Position numbers and translations under genes: made by a program. The notes under the pieces are model-generated. The model saw only the letters and a program-made list of their open reading frames with translations, was not told the origin of the DNA and did no database searches. This document shows positions 34,590 to 41,819 of a stretch of 64,000 nt of DNA, in pieces. Origin of the DNA: ECT2AJA-044 sp965262845 (GTDB taxonomy: Bacteria > Bacteroidota > Bacteroidia > Flavobacteriales > ECT2AJA-044); contig CBDHFX010000002.1 of the NCBI GenBank assembly GCA_965262845.1, forward strand, positions 1,054,001-1,118,000, read 5' to 3'. The first letter of the stretch is position 1. Every line of letters begins with the position of its first letter.

Positions 34590-35555
34590 TCACTTGTTAT
34601 CTTCAGGGGTTTCTATTGGCCCCTTTTCTTTATTGGACATCGGTTGCCCCGCAATCATAACTTGCTGAGCAATCTTGATAAAAGCGACGCCCTTATGGTT
34701 CTCAATCATCTTGATCGCTTGGGTCTGAGAAAAGGTAAGCATACACGCGTGATGCAATGATAGCACTGCGTCTTGTAAGTTTTGACATTTCTCGAGCTCA
34801 GTAACCTTCAAGCCCATCTCACGACATCGTGCAGCGGATAGATGCCGCGCATGTGACTTTGTGAGGGCATGGTCTCCCAGTTCTTCAATGATCTTGTCAA
34901 TGATCTCGTCAATCTTCTCTTTTGGTGCGTCGTGTTTCAGAAACATACCTGTCTTAAGCCATTCCTTTGTCATTTCGTTGGACCAGGCTATTGCTTTTTC
35001 ACATTCACCAATAAAGGTCGGATTATACTTTGCAATGATCGGTTGCCAGATTGGAATAGAGGCTGGGTCTTTGCTAACTTCCTCCTTTGCCCGTTCGAAT
35101 TCTTCCACTACACCGTGAGCAGGAATGCCTCCGAACTGTGGATCAATTGGCCCAAGGCTTGATTGTTTGCCCATCATTATCTCTTTACAAGCGCAAGCGA
35201 TCATGGTGCCGCCAGACATCGCAAGTTGCGGGACAATTGCTCGTATATCCGTGCCAAACATTGATCTCAGGTAGTCAACGAGGGATTCTGTGGCTACCGT
35301 TTCACCGCCGGGTGTATGCAATACCAAATCAAGGCCGAGTTCTCTATCCATCTCATGAATAACTGTCATGAACCCGTTTTTATCTTCGTCATTTATTTCT
35401 ACACCTAAGGCGTTTTTCTGAAGCCATCCCGAGTAATAGACAATAATGTTCCGACCAGTAATTTTATGGACTTTAGCAAGATAGCGCCTACGTACCACAT
35501 CTTGCACACTGCCAGCGGCACTAATCTCGTTAAGGAGTTGGTTCCAGTTAGGCAT
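34590..35555 (-). CDS. SDH-family Clp-fold serine proteinase, copy 1
   Basis: A 321-residue member of the SDH_sah/ClpP-SppA superfamily (PF01972 type). The crotonase-like core contains LVLHTPGGETVATE near residue 77, the nucleophile region VPQLAMSGGTMIA near 108-120, and the downstream GKQSSLGPIDPQ near 130. No signal peptide or membrane segment is seen, so it should act in the cytoplasm, possibly as an ATP-independent peptidase. It overlaps the upstream 76-residue gene by 8 bp, so the two are translationally coupled. It converges on the R-M gene from 190 bp away. A divergent relative is encoded at 36575-37507. The function is unknown; a defence role is inferred from location. Confidence 0.8.
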   Translation of the reverse strand: MPNWNQLLNEISAAGSVQDVVRRRYLAKVHKITGRNIIVYYSGWLQKNALGVEINDEDKNGFMTVIHEMDRELGLDLVLHTPGGETVATESLVDYLRSMFGTDIRAIVPQLAMSGGTMIACACKEIMMGKQSSLGPIDPQFGGIPAHGVVEEFERAKEEVSKDPASIPIWQPIIAKYNPTFIGECEKAIAWSNEMTKEWLKTGMFLKHDAPKEKIDEIIDKIIEELGDHALTKSHARHLSAARCREMGLKVTELEKCQNLQDAVLSLHHACMLTFSQTQAIKMIENHKGVAFIKIAQQVMIAGQPMSNKEKGPIETPEDNK

Positions 35556-35778
35556 AAGTATTTCCTTGTTTACCCTTAGTATTATTTTGAGTATCCTGGG
35601 GTTCAGAATCTCTTTTTCCTATAATATGCCAATCGCCTAACTCAGCCAATTTCTGGAACTTGTCTCTTTCCCTGGCATCCTCTAAACCCAAGTCTCGGAA
35701 TACATCCAATATTGCTTCTGTCTGCCGTGTCGTATCAACAGGCAGGTCCAAATCCGGCTTTTTACCCTCAGTTCGCAT
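35548..35778 (-). CDS. small hydrophilic protein, partner of SDH proteinase 1
   Basis: A 76-residue charged protein with no signal peptide or membrane segment; family not recognised. The central LDVFRDLGLEDARERDKFQKLAEL looks helical. The C-terminal 25 residues are Gln/Asn/Lys-rich and probably disordered. Its stop overlaps the start of the proteinase gene by 8 bp. A small gene also precedes the second SDH proteinase, which suggests a conserved partner such as a regulator, adaptor or substrate, although the two small proteins are not visibly similar. Confidence 0.6.
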   Translation of the reverse strand: MRTEGKKPDLDLPVDTTRQTEAILDVFRDLGLEDARERDKFQKLAELGDWHIIGKRDSEPQDTQNNTKGKQGNTYA

Positions 35779-35827
35779 TTCGTTCTCTTCTTTTGTAATT
35801 TACTTGCTAGAGGCTATTTGCCTGACC

Positions 35828-36056
35828 TCAAATGCCCTTGTCGTCCAATTTCTGTCCAAAAAATTTAGGGCAATAATAGGCTATACCAGTCTCTTTTGCA
35901 AGGGCAGCTTGCAACAACGGAATGGAAACCTCTCTTTTTGGTTTGCCACGGCCCGAAATATCAGGACCAATACCACACGGCAGGTTGTCAAGCAACCATT
36001 GCCCTAGTAGGTTTGCGAAGTAGTGTTTTTTGTGTAGCGAGTTGTCTTTCAGGTCG
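35828..36056 (-). pseudogene. 5'-truncated gene upstream of the SDH module 1
   Basis: About 75 codons, ending QKLDDKGI, read toward the small gene 49 bp downstream. The frame is interrupted at about 36056 by the R-M 3' fragment; the apparent start inside that fragment (GTG at 36076) is not natural. Visible segments include LPCGIGPDISGRGKPKREVS and YYCPKFFGQKL. I do not recognise the family. It was probably the first gene of this minus-strand operon and lost its 5' end to the rearrangement. Confidence 0.5.
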
Positions 36057-36252
36057 TTGACGCGCTCTACTTCCACCTCTACGGCCTGGATCGGGACGAT
36101 GCAGCCTATGTGCTCAGCACCTTCCCTATCGTGCGCAGGCAGGACGAAGCAGAATTCGGCTCATACCGCACCCGCGATCTCATCCTCGCCTACATGAATG
36201 CCCTGGCCGCCGGGGATACGGAAACAGTGGTGGCAGAAATGCGGGCGAGGTA
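36057..36252 (+). pseudogene. type IIG R-M gene, 3' fragment
   Basis: About 64 codons closely matching the end of the intact R-M gene (34213-34397), in frame to a TAG at 36250-36252 (YFHLYGLDRDD, AYVLSTFPIVRRQDEAEFGSYRTRDL). It ends VAEMRAR, unlike the intact gene's valine-rich end, so it comes from a second homologous R-M gene, not from copying this one. Together with 34213-34397 it forms a direct repeat around the first SDH module. Confidence 0.88.
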
Positions 36253-36337
36253 GAACGCTGTCAGACAGGGGGTTGCAGATAGCGCGCAATCTGTGACGAA
36301 TCATGCACATTTGTGCCTACTATCAAAGGGAAACGTC

Positions 36338-36562
36338 ATGAGTGAAAAAATGAAAAAAGACCTGCCTGCCGGAGCAGGCGAGGCAGGAAATATATCTGAT
36401 GATTACCTGAATACGTTGGAAGAAGTCAAAAAGCAATACCAGCAATACGTGGAAGTGAGCGAGCTTTACAAATTGCCTACTCCGAAAGAGGAGGAACCAA
36501 TACAATACGAGCCTCCCAGCATAGAACATCCCCTGACGACCAATACAATTCGGATCAGATAA
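36338..36562 (+). CDS. small hydrophilic protein, partner of SDH proteinase 2
   Basis: A 74-residue protein rich in Glu, Lys and Pro; family not recognised. Residues about 20-43 form a likely helix or short coiled coil (DDYLNTLEEVKKQYQQYVE), followed by a proline-rich, probably extended tail. The ATG at 36338 follows AAAGGGAAAC; an in-frame GTG at 36293 is less likely. The gene ends 12 bp before the second SDH proteinase, mirroring module 1. A GCACA-TT-TGTGC palindrome at 36305-36316 lies just upstream. Confidence 0.58.
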   Translation: MSEKMKKDLPAGAGEAGNISDDYLNTLEEVKKQYQQYVEVSELYKLPTPKEEEPIQYEPPSIEHPLTTNTIRIR

Positions 36563-36574
36563 AACAGGGTAGTC

Positions 36575-37507
36575 ATGGCCCCATGGAGTAAGCTTTTCGA
36601 GGAGTCTAAAGGTAAGGAGCCCAACTGGGCTGATGAGGAGTTAAAAAAGCGTTTGGCTGCTATCTCAAGATGTCGTGGAGAGGCTTCCGTTATCTTCTAT
36701 GCATCGGCTTTTCTGCAAAGAAATGTCGAAAATATTTCCATTACCAGAGAGGATATCAATGGTTTCATGAACGCGCTTTATGAAGCGCCTACGGATAAAG
36801 GGCTTGTCTTAATACTTCATACTCCAGGCGGAGACCCCAATGCTGTTGAGAGCATAGTTGAATATTTACACTCCAAATTTTGCTACATTGAGGTGATGGT
36901 GCCTTACCTGGCCATGTCCGGCGGTGCGATGATAAGTCTTGCAAGCGATCAGCTGGTACTTGGTAAACAGAGCCAGCTTGGGCCGATTGATCCTCAGCTT
37001 TTCATTGGCGATAAAGTCCACTCAGCCAGGGCGGTTCAGGAAGGATTCAATAAGGCGAGAGAGGATATTGAAAAGGACATAAAATTAGCTCATCTCTGGG
37101 CACCCATTTTACAAAATATGGGACCTTCGCTTGTTCTGGATGCCGATAAAGCTTTGGCATACAGCAAAGAGCTAGTGGTACGCTGGCTCGGTAATAGAAT
37201 GCTCAAAGGCATAGAAGATGAGAAGGAAAGAAGCAAAAAAGCCAATAATATTGCAGCATATTTTAACGCGGAAAATAAATCTGACCATGGCCAGGTTTAT
37301 GTTCATGGCCAAAGGATCGGGGTGGGAAAACTTAAAGAACTCGGGCTAACGCTGGAATATCTCGAAGATGATCAGGATTTACAGGATGCGGTTTTAGAAG
37401 CATACCACTTGATGACCTTAATTTTTGAAAGAACACCATCCACTAAATTCATCGCCAGCGGTAAAGGCAAAATGTGGGTTAAACAATCTATTCCGGCTAA
37501 ATCCTAA
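36575..37507 (+). CDS. SDH-family Clp-fold serine proteinase, copy 2
   Basis: A 310-residue paralogue of copy 1. It keeps the core: LVLILHTPGGDPNAVES near residue 82, VPYLAMSGGAMIS near 110-122 with the presumed nucleophile Ser, and GKQSQLGPIDPQL near 131. A C-terminal GKLKELGL...DLQDAVLEAYH region also matches copy 1. Outside these the two are well diverged, so they are not a recent duplication. No export signal. Encoded 12 bp after its small partner gene and immediately upstream of an IS1595-type remnant. Function unknown. Confidence 0.8.
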   Translation: MAPWSKLFEESKGKEPNWADEELKKRLAAISRCRGEASVIFYASAFLQRNVENISITREDINGFMNALYEAPTDKGLVLILHTPGGDPNAVESIVEYLHSKFCYIEVMVPYLAMSGGAMISLASDQLVLGKQSQLGPIDPQLFIGDKVHSARAVQEGFNKAREDIEKDIKLAHLWAPILQNMGPSLVLDADKALAYSKELVVRWLGNRMLKGIEDEKERSKKANNIAAYFNAENKSDHGQVYVHGQRIGVGKLKELGLTLEYLEDDQDLQDAVLEAYHLMTLIFERTPSTKFIASGKGKMWVKQSIPAKS

Positions 37508-37515
37508 AAAAACAT

Positions 37516-37735
37516 ATTAAACAGTTGTTATTTGTACTCAAACCAAGTGGTGTTTGAGGATAGAGCAATGATCCTAACAGTAGCCACTGGGTGCTATGTT
37601 TGATCTTCTCCATGACCAGAAACCAGTTCAGATAGTTCTGAAGGTACTTGGTGGAGACGCCTTGAAAAGGTTGCATAAAATCTCTAAGCCTCTTGCCCAT
37701 ATTGTTGACATGCTGTATATGATAGATCTGCTTTG
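37516..37735 (-). pseudogene. IS1595-family transposase, C-terminal remnant
   Basis: On the minus strand the frame from about 37735 reads QIYHIQHVNN, then GKRLRDFMQPFQGVSTKYLQNYLNWF, a clear IS1595-type C-terminus (HxxxVN... GVsTKYLxNYLxW). Catalytic parts are missing. It ends with a 20-mer similar to one at 29974-29993, probably the IS terminus. On its other side the sequence changes abruptly to GC-rich foreign DNA. Confidence 0.7.
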
Positions 37736-37779
37736 TCTTGCGCTGGCCCCAGTGCCAGAGTCGGTGCCGGAGTCTGGCG

Positions 37780-38500
37780 ACGGACCTCGCCGTGGGCCAT
37801 CTTCGGTTTTTTGGGAACGATGTTCGGGAAAATGGCCGCTAAGGATCCGATCAGGATTTGAGTGGTGGTGCTCGCACCGGTAATCGTTCTCGCTTGCGGG
37901 GACTTGAGGGCGTTCTTGATCATTCCGGCTCTCGGCTTGGCCTTATTGGGCGGTGCCGCATTGAAGTACTGGTTCTTCAGGTTTCAACTAAAGGAGGACC
38001 GGGTTCTCATTCGAAAGGGCGTCCTGAAGCGACACTTGCTTGACCTGCCTTTCGACCGCATCCAGGGAGTCAGGGTGGAACGTTCTCTGATTGATCGCCT
38101 TCTGCGGCTGGTGTCGGTTAGTCTCGACACCGCCGGGAACGCCATGATTGCGTGCGAGCTCCCCAGCGTGAGCAAGGAAACCGCGGAGTGGGTGAGCGCT
38201 CTCTACTCGTCGCTGCGCTGGCACCACTGCGGTTACCACCACGACGACGACGGCATCGCGGTAAGGAGCGGAAGGATAGTGCGCTCGGTGAAGGTCGTCC
38301 TCTTCCGCAAGGTTCAGGCGGTGAGGCTGAAGCGATCACCCCTTCAGCGAAGAGCGGGCCTGGCCATCTTGAAGGTCGGCATGGCAAGCGGCGACGTGAC
38401 CAACCCTTCATCCTTCACCGGACGGCCTCCGATCTGCGCGATTACATGCTCTATCGAGTTGAGCCGGCAGCCATGGCAGGATCGGGGAGAGCGGGGATCA
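37780..38500 (+). pseudogene. bPH2-domain (YdbT-like) membrane protein, disrupted
   Basis: The pieces together give a YdbT-like protein: WRRTSPWAIFGFLG, a hydrophobic segment, LKYWFFRFQLKEDRVLIRKGVLKR, and LPFDRIQGVRVERSLIDRLL (bPH2 domain). A TGA at 37859-37861 interrupts the N-terminal membrane region. A frameshift near 38400 then separates the C-terminal SDLRDYMLYRVE segment from the rest. Base composition is much more GC-rich than the core genome, and the gene converges on the gamma-glutamyltransferase. It is probably a decayed foreign gene. Confidence 0.62.
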
Positions 38501-38527
38501 GGATCGGATCAGGGAGAACAGAAGCCC

Positions 38528-40351
38528 TTACCGCCCTCCTACCCCGACCGCGCGTCCGCCTCGCCTCGGATCGGACCAGCCGGCGAGCGACCCGTCCGGC
38601 ATCACCATGATCATCTGGGCATCGCCCGACATCCCGCCTGTGAAGTAGGCGTCGGGCGGTCCCGGATCACGCTCCCGCACGGTGTGACCTAGCGCAGTCA
38701 GAGCGTTCACCACCTCGGGCATCAATCCACCGTACTCAAAGAACACCAGGTCGGGCAGGTGCTGGTGGTGGATCCGGGGCGCGTGTACCGCCTGCGCAAC
38801 ATTCATACCGTGGTCAATCACGTTGAATATCAACTGGAGCACTGTCGTGATGATCGTCCCTCCCCCCGGGGTTCCGGTTACCAGAAAGAGCTCACCCTCC
38901 GCGTCCTCCACAATCGTCGGGCTCATGGCCGAGAGCATGCGCTTGCCCGGGGCGATGGCGTTGCGCTCTCCTTGAACAAGGCCGAACTGGTTGGGAGTGC
39001 CCGGCTTGGCCGAGAAGTCGTCCATGGTATTATTGAGGAAGAAGCCCGCGCCCTCAACGACGACCTTGCCTCCGTACCACGAGTTGATGCTCGTCGTTAC
39101 CGCCACCGCGTTGCCCTCGGCGTCCACGACCGAATAGTGGGTGGTATGTGATTCATCCAGGAAGGCATCGATACCGGGCATTATCTCGGAGGAAGGCGTA
39201 GCTGCCGTCATGGTGATGGTGGCCGCGCGCTCGGCGGCGTACTCCTCCGACAGAAACTCGGCGACCGGGAGCTCAATGAAGTCGGGGTCGGCCAGGTACT
39301 CGTTACGGTCGGCGTAGGCGCGGCGGAACGACTCCACCAGAACATGAATCGTCTCGGGGGTGTTCCACCCGGAGCCCGAGAGATCCCAGCGCTCAACCAT
39401 GTTTGCGATCGCGGCCATGGTGAGTCCTCCGGAGGAAGGCGGCGGCATTGAGTGGATCGTGTAGCCGCGGTAGTCGAACGATACCGGCTCCCTCCACACG
39501 GTCTCGTAGGCTGCGAGATCCGCCAGAGTCATGATCCCGCCCCCCCGTTCCATCTCGGCAACGATGAGGCCCGCCGTCTCGCCCCGGTAGAAATCGTCGG
39601 GTCCCTGGTCGCGAAGCCGCACAAGCACTTCGGCGAGCTCCGGTTGGGAGAAGGTGTCCCCGATCTCCGGCACCTCGGCTCCCGGCAGAAATATCCTCGC
39701 ACTTGACGCAAACGCGCTTATCCCGTCCCGAGCGGCCTTGAGTGTGGACACGAACCTCACCGTGACCTCGAATCCCCGGGCGAGGTCAATGGATGGCTCG
39801 ACTACCTCAGTCCACGGCAGCGTGCCGAAGCGTCGGTGGGCTTCCCACAGCCCTGCGACCGTTCCAGGAACCCCGGCGGCCAAGTGCCCGACAACCGACC
39901 GATCGGTGACGTTGCCGTCCGCGTCAAGGTACATGTCGTGGCTGGCGGCGAGTGGTGCCTTCTCCCTGTGGTCCTGGGCGATGACCGTACCGTCGGCGAG
40001 CCGGATCACCATGAAGCCGCCCCCACCGAAATTACCGGCCTCGGGGTTCACGACAGCGAGGGCCAGTCCTGTCGCGACCGCTGCGTCCACGGCGTTGCCT
40101 CCCGCCTCAAGGATGTCCGCGCCCACCCGGGAAGCATAGGCATCGGTAGTGGATACCAGACCTCTTGTCCCGGTTATGGGCACCGCCTCCGCATTGAACG
40201 GCCACTCGGGAGGAAAGAGGATCTGGTCTGTGCGCTCTCCACCGACGGTCCCGTCTCCACCGTTTGCACCGGGTTCTTCCGAACAAGATGCGATGATGAG
40301 AAGGGCGGCGAGGGCGGCAGCGAATCCCGGCAGCAGGGACAGCCTGCGTGA
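38528..40351 (-). CDS. gamma-glutamyltransferase, 5' end cut by a MITE-like element
   Basis: A complete gamma-glutamyltransferase core (about 551 residues from GTG 40183): AGGNAVDAAVATGLAL, GGGGFMVIR, the PPPSSGGLTM loop, and the autocatalytic threonine in ESHTTHYSVVD, with TGTPGGGTI near the C-terminus. Upstream the frame continues through a lipoprotein-like signal (LPGFAAALAALLIIASCSEE) to 40351, where the MITE-like element begins; the initiator is lost. The enzyme normally cleaves glutathione or transfers gamma-glutamyl groups in the periplasm. GC-rich codon use unlike all neighbours points to another phylum. Probably not expressed as a full precursor here. Confidence 0.85.
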   Translation of the reverse strand, partial: SRRLSLLPGFAAALAALLIIASCSEEPGANGGDGTVGGERTDQILFPPEWPFNAEAVPITGTRGLVSTTDAYASRVGADILEAGGNAVDAAVATGLALAVVNPEAGNFGGGGFMVIRLADGTVIAQDHREKAPLAASHDMYLDADGNVTDRSVVGHLAAGVPGTVAGLWEAHRRFGTLPWTEVVEPSIDLARGFEVTVRFVSTLKAARDGISAFASSARIFLPGAEVPEIGDTFSQPELAEVLVRLRDQGPDDFYRGETAGLIVAEMERGGGIMTLADLAAYETVWREPVSFDYRGYTIHSMPPPSSGGLTMAAIANMVERWDLSGSGWNTPETIHVLVESFRRAYADRNEYLADPDFIELPVAEFLSEEYAAERAATITMTAATPSSEIMPGIDAFLDESHTTHYSVVDAEGNAVAVTTSINSWYGGKVVVEGAGFFLNNTMDDFSAKPGTPNQFGLVQGERNAIAPGKRMLSAMSPTIVEDAEGELFLVTGTPGGGTIITTVLQLIFNVIDHGMNVAQAVHAPRIHHQHLPDLVFFEYGGLMPEVVNALTALGHTVRERDPGPPDAYFTGGMSGDAQMIMVMPDGSLAGWSDPRRGGRAVGVGGR

Positions 40352-40353
40352 AT

Positions 40354-40492
40354 TGTCTCGTCCTAAAATAAGTTTACAGGTTAATAAATAAATCCTACTA
40401 TCACTTTACACCTTATTATTAATCCTGAAATAACTTTACTTTTTTTACTCATAATGGAGGGCTTTGGTGTAAACCTATTTCAGGACAAGACA
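40354..40492. mobile_element. MITE-like element, about 139 bp with 26-bp terminal inverted repeats
   Basis: The left end TGTCTCGTCCTAAAATAAGT (40354 onward) is the imperfect inverse of the right end ACCTATTTCAGGACAAGACA (to 40492). The inside is AT-rich and non-coding. A third, internal end-like TCCTGAAATAACTTTAC occurs near 40422-40439, suggesting nested insertions. The element cuts the gamma-glutamyltransferase on its left and an AAA ATPase on its right. No clear target-site duplication. Confidence 0.62.
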
Positions 40493-40812
40493 CCAAGGGT
40501 AATTTGAAAATAGATGTCTCGGTTGCCTGTTCGGACAGCCATGTTGTGCCAAAAGTAGCGCGTACGTTGCACCGGTACGGAGACTATGCTGAGCCGGTTG
40601 AGCGATGTAGATGGCCGATCTTTGGGCGGTGCTTTTCCCTTGCTGTCCAACCAGGTTTTTACAGCTTGCGACCACAGGGCGATGGCTTGGATAGCTGTGG
40701 TCTTACCACAGTTGTTGGGGCCGATGAGCACGGTTGGGTGATCCAACTCAATGCACTGTTTATCGCCGAAGCGCTTGAAGTTTTGTACCTCTAGGTAGTG
40801 TAACAGCCTCAT
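40493..40812 (-). pseudogene. AAA ATPase (OLD/RecF-like), N-terminal fragment
   Basis: The first 105 or so residues of an AAA ATPase: EVQNFKRFGDK, then HPTVLIGPNNCGKTTAIQ with the Walker A. The remainder, including Walker B, is lost where the MITE-like element begins at 40492; the frame runs a few codons into the element. Its ATG overlaps the stop of the HsdS fragment (CTATGA), so the two were once co-translated, as in type I R-M operons with accessory ATPases. Confidence 0.72.
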
Positions 40813-40962
40813 AGGGTATCCTCGTGGTATTTTGCACTAGAGCGCACGTCAATCTGGCCGGTGACGACGGCGGTGATAAGGGCGGAGCAGTAGTTTTTCA
40901 GACGGTGGATGGCGGTATCGATTTTGTTGGTTTCGCGGCGGCACAGCACCGCAGCTGGCCTG
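40809..40962 (-). pseudogene. type I restriction specificity subunit (HsdS), C-terminal fragment
   Basis: About 50 codons ending in the classic HsdS tail: ETNKIDTAIHRLKNYCSALITAVVTGQIDVR-like sequence, read from the minus strand (segments ETNKIDTAIHRLKNY and ITAVVTGQIDVR). Everything upstream, including the target-recognition domains, is gone; an AT-rich stretch begins at about 40963. A minus-strand TACCTTTG sits at 40963-40970. Confidence 0.7.
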
Positions 40963-41081
40963 CAAAGGTAACGGGATATTGAAAAATAATCGAATTTTCT
41001 CTTACTTGGGTTGCGGGTATTGGCCCGGGCCTATATTGATGCATAGGATTTTTTTGACGAGGAGCAACACATGAGTAGGGT

Positions 41082-41237
41082 AGATCGGCTGGCAGGCCCA
41101 GAGCAAAACTGGCGTCATTGCAGCCGGTGGTGCCAAAGCGGTGGCCGCTGGTATTGAAATCCTTGACAAGGCGGCAATGCGGCCAATGCTGCAGCCGGCG
41201 CGATTTTCGCGCTCAACGTCACCGATCACTGGGCTTG
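41082..41237 (+). pseudogene. second gamma-glutamyltransferase, N-terminal fragment
   Basis: About 52 codons of another gamma-glutamyltransferase: SKTGVIAAGGAKAVAAGIEILDK, then NAANAAAGAIFALNVTDHWA after a one-base frameshift in the GGN motif. It differs from the gene at 38528-40351. It is preceded by an in-frame stop and joins the NACHT fragment abruptly at 41237/41238. How two unrelated fragments of this family came to the same island is unclear. Confidence 0.6.
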
Positions 41238-41562
41238 TTCCACCGGCACCTGGAACGTTCCGCCTGAAATCCGCATGTCAGCTCGCTTGTCGTTGGCATA
41301 CTGTCCCTCGGGTTGGGCGTCAATATGCAATGGTTCCAGCTTATTTTGTAGATCCGACAGCAGATTGTCGCGGCAGGCATCCTCTGGTTTTTCGGCCGTT
41401 TGGCGATTGTATTGATCAACATTCCAGTACCGACACCAATCGGAAGTGGAGCCGCCGCGAATTTTGCATGCCATCTCATCCAGGCGATCCATCACGAGGG
41501 CTGCGAGGTCGGCGGCGTTGGCGGGCGCACCGCCATTTAATGTATAGCAAACCTTGCCCTTG
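41238..41562 (-). pseudogene. NACHT-nuclease protein, C-terminal fragment (second copy)
   Basis: Read on the minus strand, this matches the C-terminal domain of the large NACHT protein: LNGGAPANAADLAALVMDRL, then DAQPEGQYANDKRADM and SGGTFQVPVE. The two copies are identical over long stretches but diverge in the middle (DWCRYWNVDQYN against DWRQHWNEPSN), so they come from two related genes. It stops just before the EIK of the nuclease motif, at the junction with the gamma-glutamyltransferase fragment. Confidence 0.85.
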
Positions 41563-41710
41563 TTGACTTTTTGCGGAAAATTCCGTATGTTCACCGGTTT
41601 TTGTATCTTCGCATAAGTCAGCCTAAAACTTTGTAGCAGATGATCCTGGTGGATCAAATACCAAAAGGCAGCTCCCGGGTAACCGCTTTCTTTGAAAGAT
41701 AGGCAAGACC

Positions 41711-41776
41711 ATGCACTTTTTCTACGACGAGTCAGGCGATACGGGTTCAAACCTGTTCATAAGAGGCAATCGATAA
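41711..41776 (+). pseudogene. DUF3800-type protein, N-terminal stub
   Basis: A 21-residue frame, MHFFYDESGDTGSN..., with the FxDESGDTG start typical of DUF3800 proteins (an RNase H-like family common in defence islands), then a stop at 41774-41776. TATCTTCG about 90 bp upstream could be its old -7 box. The rest of the gene is missing. Confidence 0.5.
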
Positions 41777-41784
41777 TGATCTAT

Positions 41785-41800
41785 TGAGTAAAATTACTCA
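41785..41800. promoter_or_regulatory. palindrome upstream of the DUF4143/NACHT operon
   Basis: TGAGTAA-AA-TTACTCA is a perfect 7-bp inverted repeat, 20 bp before the first start codon. A second overlapping pattern, TTACtcaGTAA, follows. It could be an operator or an insertion-site palindrome carried with the module. Confidence 0.45.
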
Positions 41801-41819
41801 GTAACGTAATTTAACTGGT

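Noticed and set aside
35828..36076. Intact 82-residue protein
   Set aside because: Its apparent start lies inside the R-M 3' fragment, so the natural 5' end is missing; reported as a truncated gene.
38152..38610. Separate gene in the second frame of the bPH2 region
   Set aside because: Only its SDLRDYMLYRVE part has family character, and that continues the frameshifted bPH2 protein.
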